Of a stretch of DNA of 10,932 nucleotides, positions 1 to 7,274 are shown piece after piece. The stretch's first letter is position 1. Every line of letters starts with the position of its first letter. The DNA is from Candidatus Aminicenantota bacterium (GTDB taxonomy: Bacteria; Acidobacteriota; Aminicenantia; S016-38): positions 1 through 10,932 of the forward strand of contig JAMOUL010000123.1 of assembly GCA_027062035.1 (NCBI GenBank), given 5' to 3'. Under the pieces are notes generated by a model. It ran no database searches and had not been told where the DNA came from. It worked only from the letters and a program-made list of their open reading frames with translations. A program made the position numbers and the translations under genes.

Positions 1-1
1 C

Positions 2-604
2 GATGACCAGACTGCGCTTTATTTAAGAGTCAGATTATATTTAAAATTAAAGATGTATAATGAGGCCCTGAAGGACACAGAAAAGTTGTTGGAAATAGCT
101 CCCGATGAACCATATTATATATATTCAAAGGCTTTAATAAAGGAAAGTCTGGGGGACTTAAAAGAAGCGGCAGAGCTTTTTGAAAAAGCTTCCCGAAAAT
201 TTCTGGACGAAAACCTGAAGAAAATCTCTAAGGTTAAGGGATATGTGGATAGGTGGGCTTATGTCCTTTCTTCCTCTGAGAAACAGGATGAGAGAATAAA
301 CGCGCTTCAAAATATATATCAGGTTCTTCAGGGAGAAAATCCTGTATATGTAGCTCCGGCGATACCATTTATTGTGAAATCATTTTTCTATGGGGATGGT
401 ATGGAATGGTTTCTTGCAAAGACTTTATTAATTGAATACTCAAGGAGATTTCCTGTGGACCGAAGGTGGGTCTGGTATTTGATGGATCAGGAGTATCGCA
501 GTTGGGAAAGGGGGAAGAAGAAAAAAGAGAAGAAAAGAATGTTGAAGGAACTTAAGAATATCTTTTCCCTTATGGGGCGTAGGGCAATAGTTAAGAAAAA
601 ATAA
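2..604 (+). CDS. TPR-repeat protein, 5'-truncated by window edge
   Basis: The reading frame is open from base 2, so the gene starts left of the window; the first in-frame ATG, at 53, lies inside a repeat and is not a credible start. The visible part begins with two tetratricopeptide-like helical pairs: one ends in the canonical ALKDTEKLLEIAPDEP pattern, the next contains LGDLKEAAELFEKA. A further alpha-helical region follows, with a very basic C-terminus (several Lys-rich runs). TPR proteins are protein-protein interaction scaffolds, often tied in bacteria to secretion, envelope assembly or signalling. The partner cannot be told from here, nor whether the protein is exported, because the N-terminus is missing. 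The gene converges on the pseudopilin gene with only 4 bases between stop codons. Confidence 0.8.
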   Translation, partial: DDQTALYLRVRLYLKLKMYNEALKDTEKLLEIAPDEPYYIYSKALIKESLGDLKEAAELFEKASRKFLDENLKKISKVKGYVDRWAYVLSSSEKQDERINALQNIYQVLQGENPVYVAPAIPFIVKSFFYGDGMEWFLAKTLLIEYSRRFPVDRRWVWYLMDQEYRSWERGKKKKEKKRMLKELKNIFSLMGRRAIVKKK

Positions 605-608
605 TAAT

Positions 609-1208
609 TTATCTTATCTTGAAACCCACGTCGTCGCCTTCTATTTCCCTGGTTCCATCAAAATATGTATTCATAAGATTGTTTGGACCTCCACTTATAA
701 CAAAAATTCTTCTGGTTATATCAGCATCCGGACCATTGTCCAGAAAGGCAGAATTGATTAAATAGGCTTTTCCCCATGGGTCGAGCTTGGTGTCATTTAT
801 ATAGGGACCATTCCATGAGGGATAATTATGGGGATTGGGATTGAGTTTTGGGTAGTGATTGGAAGGGTCCACAAGCTGATAGTATATAGTTTCAGCAGGT
901 TCCTTCTTCCAGTTGCAGGGATTTCCACATCCGGGCGGAGGAAGATATGCCCCGCTCACTGTGGGTTTGGAGCCTATTAGTACCCTGCAGGAATTGTGTA
1001 GAGTTGACGAGTCTTCTATAGGCCATTTTCCCAGATCTTTTCTTGCTTCGATCATGGCCTTTGCAATCTCTCTTGAGTCCGAAAGAGCCCTTGCGACCTT
1101 TGCGTCCGTAATATTTTTTTCTATAGAAGGGACGAGAATAGCTATAAGAATCAGTATTACACCCAGAACAATGGAAACTTCCAGAAGAGTAAAACCTCTC
1201 TCTTTCAT
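609..1208 (-). CDS. GspG-like type II secretion/type IV pilus pseudopilin
   Basis: This 199-residue protein starts with a classic class III (prepilin) signal: MKERG, then FTLLE, with the conserved Glu at mature position 5. Prepilin peptidase would cut after Gly5 and methylate Phe6. Residues 6-28 form the hydrophobic helix that sits in the inner membrane and packs into the pseudopilus. The C-terminal half has a DPWGKAYLI motif (about 143-151) and a later SGGPN motif (172-176). These match the DPWGNPY and S-x-GPDG elements around the calcium site of major pseudopilin GspG. Three cysteines (74, 94, 98), two within a Pro/Gly-rich loop, are additional. No strong Shine-Dalgarno precedes the ATG, and the gene lies 37 bases after the dehydrogenase stop, so it may be read from that gene's promoter. 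No other secretion genes are visible. It could equally be a minor pseudopilin or a stand-alone pilin-like protein. Confidence 0.85.
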   Translation of the reverse strand: MKERGFTLLEVSIVLGVILILIAILVPSIEKNITDAKVARALSDSREIAKAMIEARKDLGKWPIEDSSTLHNSCRVLIGSKPTVSGAYLPPPGCGNPCNWKKEPAETIYYQLVDPSNHYPKLNPNPHNYPSWNGPYINDTKLDPWGKAYLINSAFLDNGPDADITRRIFVISGGPNNLMNTYFDGTREIEGDDVGFKIR

Positions 1209-1212
1209 ACTA

Positions 1213-1251
1213 TAATTCTAATATCTTTTTGAATAATTTTCTAATTCTAAT
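1213..1251. repeat. 10-base direct repeat around the tdh-pseudopilin junction
   Basis: TAATTCTAAT occurs at 1213-1222 and again at 1242-1251, 29 bases apart. The second copy overlaps the tdh stop codon and the first lies in the pseudopilin leader. It is AT-rich and may be chance, but it fills most of the region where a ribosome binding site would be expected. Confidence 0.4.
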
Positions 1252-2215
1252 CGATGGATAGTTTTTTCCTGAGCTTTTCCAGCATATCAGCTGTCATCTT
1301 TGAAAGGTCATAATCAGGGCTCCATCCCCACTCTTCCCTTGCTGCTGAATCATCTATGGATTCGGGCCATGAATCTGCAATTTCCTGGCGAAAATCTGGT
1401 TTGTAGTCAATTTTAAAGTCAGGAATATGTTTTTTTATTTCATTGGCGAGTTCCTCGACTGAGAAGCTCATTCCTGCCACATTAAAATCAGTATGGTGTT
1501 TCAGGCGAGACAGGTCAGCTTCCATTAACATGATGGTTGCCTTCAGGCAATCGGGCATATACATCATAGGAAGTCTTGTGTCCTTTCTAAGAAAGGACGT
1601 GTATTTTTTGTGTTTTAGTGCCTCGTAGAAAATTTCCACCGCATAATCTGTGGTACCTCCTCCTGGTAATGTTTTACTGCTGATGATCCCGGGGTATCTT
1701 ACCCCTCTTACATCAAGTCCGAACTTCCAGAAATAGTATTCTCCGAGCCTTTCCCCCACAACCTTTGTAATTCCGTAAATTGTTCTGGGTTTAAGAACGG
1801 TCTCCTGAGGAGTGTTCTTCCTTGGAGTTTCAGGACCAAAGGCTGCTATGGAGCTTGGCACAAACACCCGGGTCAGGTTTTTCTCCCTCGCTATTTCAAG
1901 AACGTTGTAAAGACCGTTGATGTTTACATCCCATGCAAGCCAGGGATTTTTTTCTCCGGAGGCTGAGAGTATGGCTGCCATATGAAATATGGTGTCAATA
2001 GAGTACTTTTCTACAACACTACTGAGCTTTTCCCTGTCCCTTACATCCAGGACTTCATAGGGACCTGATTCAACCATTTCCCTGGAAGGATCCTTTCTGA
2101 TATCAGTTGCTACAACATTATCGGTCCCGTAACGTTCTCTGAGGACCATTGTGAGTTCACTTCCGATCTGACCGCAGGCACCGGTAATAAGAATTCTTTT
2201 CATCTCTTTACTCAT
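1247..2215 (-). CDS. tdh: L-threonine 3-dehydrogenase, short-chain (SDR) type
   Basis: This 322-residue protein of the extended SDR family (UDP-galactose-4-epimerase-like) should oxidise L-threonine to 2-amino-3-ketobutyrate with NAD+, in the cytoplasm. The Rossmann motif is G12-x-x-G15-x-x-G18. The active-site elements are S121/S122 and Y147-x-x-x-K151. The following blocks point to threonine dehydrogenase rather than a sugar epimerase: AAFGPETP (124-131), RYPGIIS (173-179), PGGGTTDYAV (184-193), the MYMPDCLKA region (218-226) and IADSWPESIDDS (279-290). Length matches the family (about 310-320). This type is found in archaea, Bacteroidetes and animals and is unrelated to the zinc MDR enzyme of E. 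coli that shares the symbol tdh. The product is normally cleaved by Kbl (2-amino-3-ketobutyrate CoA ligase), which is not in the window. The start is set by a good Shine-Dalgarno and a near-consensus promoter. Confidence 0.9.
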   Translation of the reverse strand: MSKEMKRILITGACGQIGSELTMVLRERYGTDNVVATDIRKDPSREMVESGPYEVLDVRDREKLSSVVEKYSIDTIFHMAAILSASGEKNPWLAWDVNINGLYNVLEIAREKNLTRVFVPSSIAAFGPETPRKNTPQETVLKPRTIYGITKVVGERLGEYYFWKFGLDVRGVRYPGIISSKTLPGGGTTDYAVEIFYEALKHKKYTSFLRKDTRLPMMYMPDCLKATIMLMEADLSRLKHHTDFNVAGMSFSVEELANEIKKHIPDFKIDYKPDFRQEIADSWPESIDDSAAREEWGWSPDYDLSKMTADMLEKLRKKLSID

Positions 2216-2223
2216 CAGACCAA

Positions 2224-2232
2224 CCTCTCCTT
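2224..2232 (-). promoter_or_regulatory. Ribosome binding site of the threonine dehydrogenase gene
   Basis: On the minus strand AAGGAGAGG lies 8 bases before the ATG at 2215. This supports the first ATG over the second in-frame ATG four codons downstream. Confidence 0.75.
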
Positions 2233-2254
2233 ATGATTTTGTTTATACATTGAG

Positions 2255-2283
2255 AATTTACCCTTTCACGAAGATGCTGTCAA
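2255..2283 (-). promoter_or_regulatory. Sigma-70-type promoter for tdh (and probably the pseudopilin)
   Basis: On the minus strand a perfect TTGACA (-35, bases 2278-2283) is followed by exactly 17 bases and TAAATT (-10, bases 2255-2260). Transcription would start near base 2248, giving a leader of about 33 bases, too short for a riboswitch. This is the best promoter match in the window. The only other close match is the TATAAT box upstream of the kinase operon. Confidence 0.65.
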
Positions 2284-2392
2284 ATTCTTTTGAGCGATGG
2301 TATAGTGCAGCAAAATTTACCAAAGTTTTTCAGTCCCGAACTTCCTTCTTTCCCTATCGTATAAATCAATTGAGTCTTATCGGAGGTAGAGG
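2284..2392 (+). promoter_or_regulatory. Upstream region and RBS of the DUF5916 gene
   Basis: A strong Shine-Dalgarno GGAGGT (2382-2387) sits 5 bases before the ATG at 2393. A TATAAA box at 2360-2365 could be a -10 element, but I find no good -35 about 17 bases upstream of it, so promoter placement is uncertain. Together with the tdh promoter this fills the 177-base divergent intergenic region. I see no hairpin or operator in it. Confidence 0.4.
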
Positions 2393-4480
2393 ATGAAAAA
2401 AATAGCAATATTGATTCTTGTCGCTTTCATGCTGATAGCCAGGGAGAATACGGTTAGATTTGAAATACCCAGGATTAGCATAGCCCCAAAGATTGATGGG
2501 AAGATCGATGAAGTGTACAAAAGCTTTTTGAAGCTGGAGAAATTCCAGCAGGTGGAGCCCAAATATCAGGCCGAACCAACTCAGAAAACCGAGTTTTACA
2601 TTGCTTATGACTCAAAAAATCTATATATAGCATTTAAGGCCTATGATACCGATCCTTCAAAGATCAGAGCGTCCATAACGAGAAGAGAAGATTTTATGAA
2701 CGATGATATAGTTGGAATTCTACTTGACCCTTTTTTATCCAGGGTAAGGGCCTTCCTTTTTATGATGAACCCCTATGGGATTCAGGCTGATGGAATACAT
2801 GATGACTCAGCCTATATGAAGCAGGAAGATTTTTCATGGGATGCTCTATGGTATTCAAGAGGAAAACTGTATCCCTGGGGATATTTTGTGGAGGCAAGGA
2901 TTCCTTTCAAATCATTAAGATTTCCGTCAGGAGGAAACATTCACAGGTGGGGATTTCACTCTTTCAGGATTATACGTAGAAACAGCGAAATAGATTCCGT
3001 TGTACCCATTAACAGGAAAGTAAGGGGGATGGTACATCAGGAGGGTGAAATAGTGATAAGAGGGGATATAAAACCCGGACTCCATCTCGAAATGATTCCT
3101 ACCCTTACAGGGCTGAGAAATGATGAGCAGAGTTTTAAACCGGAATTCGGATTTTCATTTAAGAACAGCATTACCTCCGATATAACGCTCGATCTTACAT
3201 ATAATCCTGACTTTTCACAGATAGAATCGGATGCGGGGCAGATCGATATCAATCAACGATATGCCCTTTATTATGAGGAAAAAAGACCCTTCTTTTTAGA
3301 GGCATCTGAAATTTTTAAGACACCAATTCAGATTTTCTATTCACGGCGTATAGCAAAACCAGAGTTTGGAGCAAAAGTTACAGGAAGGTATGGCAGATCA
3401 GCCTTTGGATTTATCTCTGCGTATGATACTGCCTCCTTCGAAAGCTTATGGAATGTTACAGCGGGAGGTGAGGACAGAGCCTATGTAAATATAGGAAGGT
3501 TTAAGTACGAAGTATGGAAGGGTAGCTATCTGGGACTTACCTTTACAGATAAAAGATGGGGGGATGGTAACTACAATTCAGTGGGTGGCATAGATGGTTA
3601 TCTCAGGAAAAAGAATTTTGTTTTTGCCTTTCAGGGTGTGCTATCCAGAACCTCCAGGGAGGAAATCAAAGAGGGAAATGCCTTTGAGGGAAATTTCAGC
3701 TATGGTGGAGAACATTTCAATTTTATGATAGGAAGTAAGCTTATCTCTCCTGAATTCGATGCACAGGAGGGATTTATAAAAAGAACGGATATGAGAAGTT
3801 ATTATTCATGGCTTGGATATACTTTTTATCCAGAAAAGAAGTTCTTTATTCAGGGCGGACCCAGCGTGTTTTTGAACTATATTACAGACTGGAATGGAAA
3901 CAAGACTGACCATTCTGCAAGATTCTCCTTTCGTATTAGAACTGCAGGCAATTCATTTTTCAGTCTGTTCTATTCCAATTCCTATGAGAAGTACAATGAA
4001 AGAGATTTTACCAAAAGTAAAATTGGATTGTTTTTTAATAGCTCTCCTACAAAATATATGGCTTTTGGTGGGGGAGTTTTTCTGGGAGATGGAATATATT
4101 ACAGTAATGACCCATATCTGGGATTTGACAGGGCAGGCCATCTCTTTGCAACCTTCTTTCCAACCAAAAGGCTTGCTATAGAATCGTCCTATGTTTTTGA
4201 TTATTTTTATAAGACCATGGGTGGAGATCTGGTTTATAAGATGAATATTTTCAGAAATAAGCTGATTTATCTCTTTAGCAGGGAATTTTCGTTGAGGGCA
4301 ATATGGGAGTATAACGATTACTATAAGAACCATTATGGAAGCCTTCTCGTCGCCTACGAATATTCCCCTGGCACTGTTTTTTACCTTGGAACTTCTTCAA
4401 ATTTCTATAGAGAGAATGGTAGCTGGGATTCCAGTAATTTTACGGTGTTCGTAAAATTTTCATACCTTTTCAGGATATAA
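2393..4480 (+). CDS. CBM9-like / DUF5916 outer-membrane protein
   Basis: This 695-residue exported protein has a Sec signal peptide at residues 1 to about 16 (MKK, then a hydrophobic core ending LIA). Residues about 28-225 resemble the carbohydrate-binding family-9-like fold: the opening PKIDGKIDE, the AYDSKNLYIAFKAYD strand pair, DDIVGILLDPF, and the VEARIPFKSLRF strand. The DUF5916 signature follows: NPDFSQIESDAGQID (271-285), EEKRPFFLEASEIF (295-308) and IFYSRRI (314-320). The remainder alternates polar and aromatic residues in short strands and ends in an aromatic-rich segment, KFSYLFRI. That fits an outer-membrane beta-barrel. DUF5916 proteins are widespread in Bacteroidetes, Gemmatimonadetes and Acidobacteria-type bacteria and have no established function. 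The presence of a secreted S9 peptidase 2.8 kb downstream suggests, without proving, a role in handling peptides or glycans at the cell surface. Confidence 0.85.
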   Translation: MKKIAILILVAFMLIARENTVRFEIPRISIAPKIDGKIDEVYKSFLKLEKFQQVEPKYQAEPTQKTEFYIAYDSKNLYIAFKAYDTDPSKIRASITRREDFMNDDIVGILLDPFLSRVRAFLFMMNPYGIQADGIHDDSAYMKQEDFSWDALWYSRGKLYPWGYFVEARIPFKSLRFPSGGNIHRWGFHSFRIIRRNSEIDSVVPINRKVRGMVHQEGEIVIRGDIKPGLHLEMIPTLTGLRNDEQSFKPEFGFSFKNSITSDITLDLTYNPDFSQIESDAGQIDINQRYALYYEEKRPFFLEASEIFKTPIQIFYSRRIAKPEFGAKVTGRYGRSAFGFISAYDTASFESLWNVTAGGEDRAYVNIGRFKYEVWKGSYLGLTFTDKRWGDGNYNSVGGIDGYLRKKNFVFAFQGVLSRTSREEIKEGNAFEGNFSYGGEHFNFMIGSKLISPEFDAQEGFIKRTDMRSYYSWLGYTFYPEKKFFIQGGPSVFLNYITDWNGNKTDHSARFSFRIRTAGNSFFSLFYSNSYEKYNERDFTKSKIGLFFNSSPTKYMAFGGGVFLGDGIYYSNDPYLGFDRAGHLFATFFPTKRLAIESSYVFDYFYKTMGGDLVYKMNIFRNKLIYLFSREFSLRAIWEYNDYYKNHYGSLLVAYEYSPGTVFYLGTSSNFYRENGSWDSSNFTVFVKFSYLFRI

Positions 4481-4482
4481 TA

Positions 4483-6846
4483 TCAACCTATTATTGCCCT
4501 TAATTTTTCAGAGAATTTATCCAGCTCAAAGGGTTTCTGAATGACTCCATCTATTTTCTCCTTTTCTATAAGTAACATTTCTTCCCTTGTTATATAACCG
4601 CTTATTATAATTATTTTGGTGTCTGGAGAGATGTTCTTAATTGTTTTGGCCAATTGAAGTCCCCCCATTTTGGGCATGGATAGATCTGTAAGCACTCCAA
4701 TAATTTTATCCCTGTATTTTATAAATGTATCTATAGCTTCTTTCCCGTCTCTTGCTTCTATGGTTTCATATCCGAGAAGTGAGAGTATCTCCCTTTCTAC
4801 TTCCAGTACTTCCGGATCATCCTCAACCAGAAGAATAATCCCCTTTTGCAATGATAATAGCGGTAATTCCGCCTTTTTGTCTTGTTTAACTGGCATAAGA
4901 GGAAGGTATATGGTAACCCGTGTTCCCTTTCCAGGAGCACTTTCTATTTTTATCTGTCCTCTATGGATCTGAACTATACTGTAAACTCTGTAAAGACCTA
5001 CCCCCGAGCTTCCTCCATTTGTTTTGGTGGTAAAGAAAGGTTCGAATGCCATTTTCTTTACCCTTTCGTTCATACCCTTTCCTGTATCCTCAACTGTGAG
5101 CTCAATAATTTCATCTGTTGGTAGAACTTCCTTTGCCTTTTTTAAGTTTCTTCCCTTCAGTTTTCTCAGGTGAATTTTTATGCTTCCATAGGACTCTATA
5201 GCTTCTCTGGAGTTGAGCACGAGGTTATTAATGAGGATTTTTATAAGCTGGGGATTACCCTTAATGTGTAGATTTTCATCTTCAATATTTACGGATAGGT
5301 CGATTCTTTCAGGGAGAATTTTTTGAAGGAATTCAGTGTAATCTTCAAGAAGGTCGGAAAGATTTACCGTCGTCATTTCAGCAGGTGCACCCTCTCCGAG
5401 TTCCATAATTTCTGAAACCATTCTCGATGCCTGGATTGTTTTCTTTTTAATTTTCTTCCAGGAAGGGTGATGGGGATGTTTGCGAAGTTCCATTTCTACG
5501 GTGGTAAGTATAATACTGAGAAGATTATTGAATTCATGGGCAATTCCCCCGGCAAGTTTACCGAGAAGTTCCAGTTTTGACCTTTTTTCCGATTCTTCCA
5601 TCGCCCTTATTTCTTCAGTAATATCCCTGAAAAGTCCCACTATCTTTACCACCCTTCCTTCCTTATCGAATATGGGAGCTCTGCTTATGAAAAGAATCCT
5701 CTTGCCGATAGCAGTATGATATTCATCCCTTGTTACCAGCGGTCTTTTTGTCTCCTTTATTATCTCAACAATTCTTTTTGCCTTCAGTGCTTCTTCAGGG
5801 GGAAACACCTCTTCAGGGGTCTTTCCTTCTATGTCTATTCCCAGTATCTCTCTTCCCTTTGGGTTGATCATTTCATACACAATGGTTCCTTCTTTAACAG
5901 AAGCAAGATAAATTCCCATGACGGAATGTTCATAAATAGCTTTTAGATTTTCCTGGAGGATTTTTACTTCCTCTTCAAGGCTTTTTCTCTGTGTGACATC
6001 CAGGGCTATTATTAAATTGGCGGGTTTTCCATCCAGTTCTGTAGGAGTTCCCTTGAATTCCACCCACTTTATGCTTCCGTCCCTGGCAACAATACGGAAT
6101 TCATATGTATCAGGGAAAACATTTTCTCCTCGCTGTCTTTTTATCCCTCTTTCCCTTACCATTTCCTTATCTTCGGGATGCACAATTTCCCAGAATGTCA
6201 GGTTTTGAGCTTCCTTGGCCGAATATCCTGTAATTTCCTGGAAGGCAGGGTTGCACAGAACGAATTTATTATCCTGGATAAGAGCTATCGCAGCCGGTGA
6301 CCTTTGAAATATCTGGTTCAGCCTTTTTTCGTTTTCCTTCAACTGCTGAAAAAGCTTTAGATTGTTAAGGAAGGAGGCAAGAAATGAGCTGAAGATTTTC
6401 CCGATAAGTATTTCTTCTTCTGCAAATTTTTTCTTTTTTGAAAAGTATAAAGTCAGGATTCCTATAACATTTTTTTGAAATTTAAGGGGGTAAATGATCA
6501 GGGATTTTATGCCTTCGTTTCGAAGAAGATCCCTTATTATTTCAAACCTTGAATCCTTCTCCACGTCTTCCACAATGAGTACTTCACCGGTGAAATAAGT
6601 TTTTGCGCCAGGAAGTTGTTCTGTATTTTTTATCAAAAAATCCCTGTAATTCTGTGAAATTCCCGTTGTCCAGAGGTTATTTATTTCTTCCTTTTCCGAA
6701 AGAAAAAAGAGGGAATAGCCAGAAGCCCCCACGAATTTTTTTATTTTGTCAGCCAATTCTTCCCCTATAACTTCGAAGGGGCCTTCTATAGGTTGCGCAA
6801 ATATCTCTTCTATGGATTTAAAAAAATCAACATTGTTTGAAGACAT
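4483..6846 (-). CDS. Hybrid sensor histidine kinase (GAF-PAS-PAS-HisKA-HATPase_c-REC)
   Basis: This 787-residue protein has no membrane segment, so it is probably cytoplasmic. A GAF-like sensor covers about residues 25-165. Two PAS domains follow (about 175-290, with HPEDKEMVRE and WVEFKGTPTELDG; and about 297-412). HisKA has IAHEFNNLL, with His437 as the phosphorylation site. The ATPase domain shows the N box (N541, N545), the D587-T-G-K-G G1 box, the FEPFFTTK F box (601-608) and GGSSGVGL (611-618). A C-terminal receiver (about 668-787) has the acidic pair D676/D677, phospho-acceptor D721, S749 and K771. All catalytic residues are present. With no output domain, the receiver should pass phosphate to a separate Hpt protein or act as an internal brake; neither partner is in the window. 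There is no Shine-Dalgarno. The start lies 9 bases after the small upstream gene's stop, so translation is probably coupled to that gene. Confidence 0.93.
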   Translation of the reverse strand: MSSNNVDFFKSIEEIFAQPIEGPFEVIGEELADKIKKFVGASGYSLFFLSEKEEINNLWTTGISQNYRDFLIKNTEQLPGAKTYFTGEVLIVEDVEKDSRFEIIRDLLRNEGIKSLIIYPLKFQKNVIGILTLYFSKKKKFAEEEILIGKIFSSFLASFLNNLKLFQQLKENEKRLNQIFQRSPAAIALIQDNKFVLCNPAFQEITGYSAKEAQNLTFWEIVHPEDKEMVRERGIKRQRGENVFPDTYEFRIVARDGSIKWVEFKGTPTELDGKPANLIIALDVTQRKSLEEEVKILQENLKAIYEHSVMGIYLASVKEGTIVYEMINPKGREILGIDIEGKTPEEVFPPEEALKAKRIVEIIKETKRPLVTRDEYHTAIGKRILFISRAPIFDKEGRVVKIVGLFRDITEEIRAMEESEKRSKLELLGKLAGGIAHEFNNLLSIILTTVEMELRKHPHHPSWKKIKKKTIQASRMVSEIMELGEGAPAEMTTVNLSDLLEDYTEFLQKILPERIDLSVNIEDENLHIKGNPQLIKILINNLVLNSREAIESYGSIKIHLRKLKGRNLKKAKEVLPTDEIIELTVEDTGKGMNERVKKMAFEPFFTTKTNGGSSGVGLYRVYSIVQIHRGQIKIESAPGKGTRVTIYLPLMPVKQDKKAELPLLSLQKGIILLVEDDPEVLEVEREILSLLGYETIEARDGKEAIDTFIKYRDKIIGVLTDLSMPKMGGLQLAKTIKNISPDTKIIIISGYITREEMLLIEKEKIDGVIQKPFELDKFSEKLRAIIG

Positions 6847-6855
6847 TTTCAGGGA

Positions 6856-7215
6856 TCAAAGAAGTATGTTCAGAGGACTCACTGCTTCGATCTTTACATT
6901 TTTTTTGAGGGTCCAGAAGATCATGTTCCTTTCTACTGGATACGTAATTTCAATGTAAATATTGTCCTTGTCCTTGGAAAAATATATATTTTCTTCGTCA
7001 AGATCCAGACCAAATCTGTCAGCGATATCCAGTACAATATTTACAGCCTGCACCTCTGTCAGGTCATATTTCCCCTTGGTAGCTTCTACAATGGCCTTTT
7101 TCACTATTTTTGCATCGATATCAATCTTTGCGTATGTATAGATTACAAATCCTCCGTATGCAAGCAATAGCAACAGAATTAAATTAAAAAATGCTGAACC
7201 CCCTTTGTTTTTCAT
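6856..7215 (-). CDS. Small single-pass membrane protein, DUF4845-like
   Basis: This 119-residue protein has a short basic N-terminus (MKNKGGS), one membrane helix at about 9-28 (FFNLILLLLLAYGGFVIYTY) and a soluble domain. The order of that domain, helix then TADRFGL-like loop (here IADRFGLDLDEENIYF) then a strand IYIEITYPVERNMIFWTL, resembles the small DUF4845-type proteins found near envelope and pilus genes. I make this family link from memory of the pattern; it is not certain. It has a strong Shine-Dalgarno and a TATAAT promoter and leads the operon containing the hybrid histidine kinase. Its TGA stop is followed by 9 bases and the kinase ATG in the same reading frame. A role as membrane partner or input subunit of the soluble kinase is possible but only inferred from linkage. 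Confidence 0.75.
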   Translation of the reverse strand: MKNKGGSAFFNLILLLLLAYGGFVIYTYAKIDIDAKIVKKAIVEATKGKYDLTEVQAVNIVLDIADRFGLDLDEENIYFSKDKDNIYIEITYPVERNMIFWTLKKNVKIEAVSPLNILL

Positions 7216-7222
7216 CTCTTCT

Positions 7223-7229
7223 CCTCCTT
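7223..7229 (-). promoter_or_regulatory. Ribosome binding site of the small membrane-protein gene
   Basis: AAGGAGG on the minus strand, 7 bases before the ATG at 7215, is a near-perfect anti-16S match and fixes that start. Confidence 0.75.
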
Positions 7230-7243
7230 CATCTTACAACTAA

Positions 7244-7271
7244 ATTATATTACAATTATTTCAGGAGGCAA
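7244..7271 (-). promoter_or_regulatory. Promoter of the membrane protein/histidine kinase operon
   Basis: On the minus strand a perfect TATAAT (7244-7249) lies 16 bases downstream of TTGCCT (7266-7271, four of six matches to TTGACA). The -35 element overlaps the Shine-Dalgarno of the divergent peptidase gene. On the + strand TATATT (7246-7251) occupies almost the same bases and could serve the peptidase gene, but it lacks a recognisable -35. The two divergent transcripts therefore probably start within the same 59-base region. Confidence 0.45.
7263..7268 (+). promoter_or_regulatory. Ribosome binding site that sets the S9 peptidase start
   Basis: AGGAGG lies 6 bases before the ATG at 7275. 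The earlier in-frame ATG at 7191 has no such site and would make the gene overlap its divergent neighbour, so 7275 is the start. Confidence 0.8.
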
Positions 7272-7274
7272 ATT

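Noticed and set aside
53..604. TPR gene starting at the ATG at 53
   Set aside because: The frame is open back to base 2 with TPR-like residues, so this Met is internal to a truncated gene.
913..1215. 100-codon + frame opposite the pseudopilin
   Set aside because: Antisense shadow of a gene with clear prepilin motifs.
2216..2392. Riboswitch or attenuator upstream of tdh
   Set aside because: The predicted leader is only about 33 bases and no stem-loop followed by a T-run is visible.
3953..4333. 126-codon frame on the minus strand inside the DUF5916 gene
   Set aside because: It lies wholly within a well-supported gene and shows no motif or ribosome binding site; it is a shadow.
4670..4972. 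100-codon + frame opposite the receiver domain of the kinase
   Set aside because: Ser/Pro-rich antisense shadow of conserved receiver sequence.
7191..7274. N-terminal extension of the S9 peptidase from an ATG at 7191
   Set aside because: It would overlap the divergent gene, has no ribosome binding site, and would place 28 residues before a textbook signal peptide; the ATG at 7275 has AGGAGG upstream.
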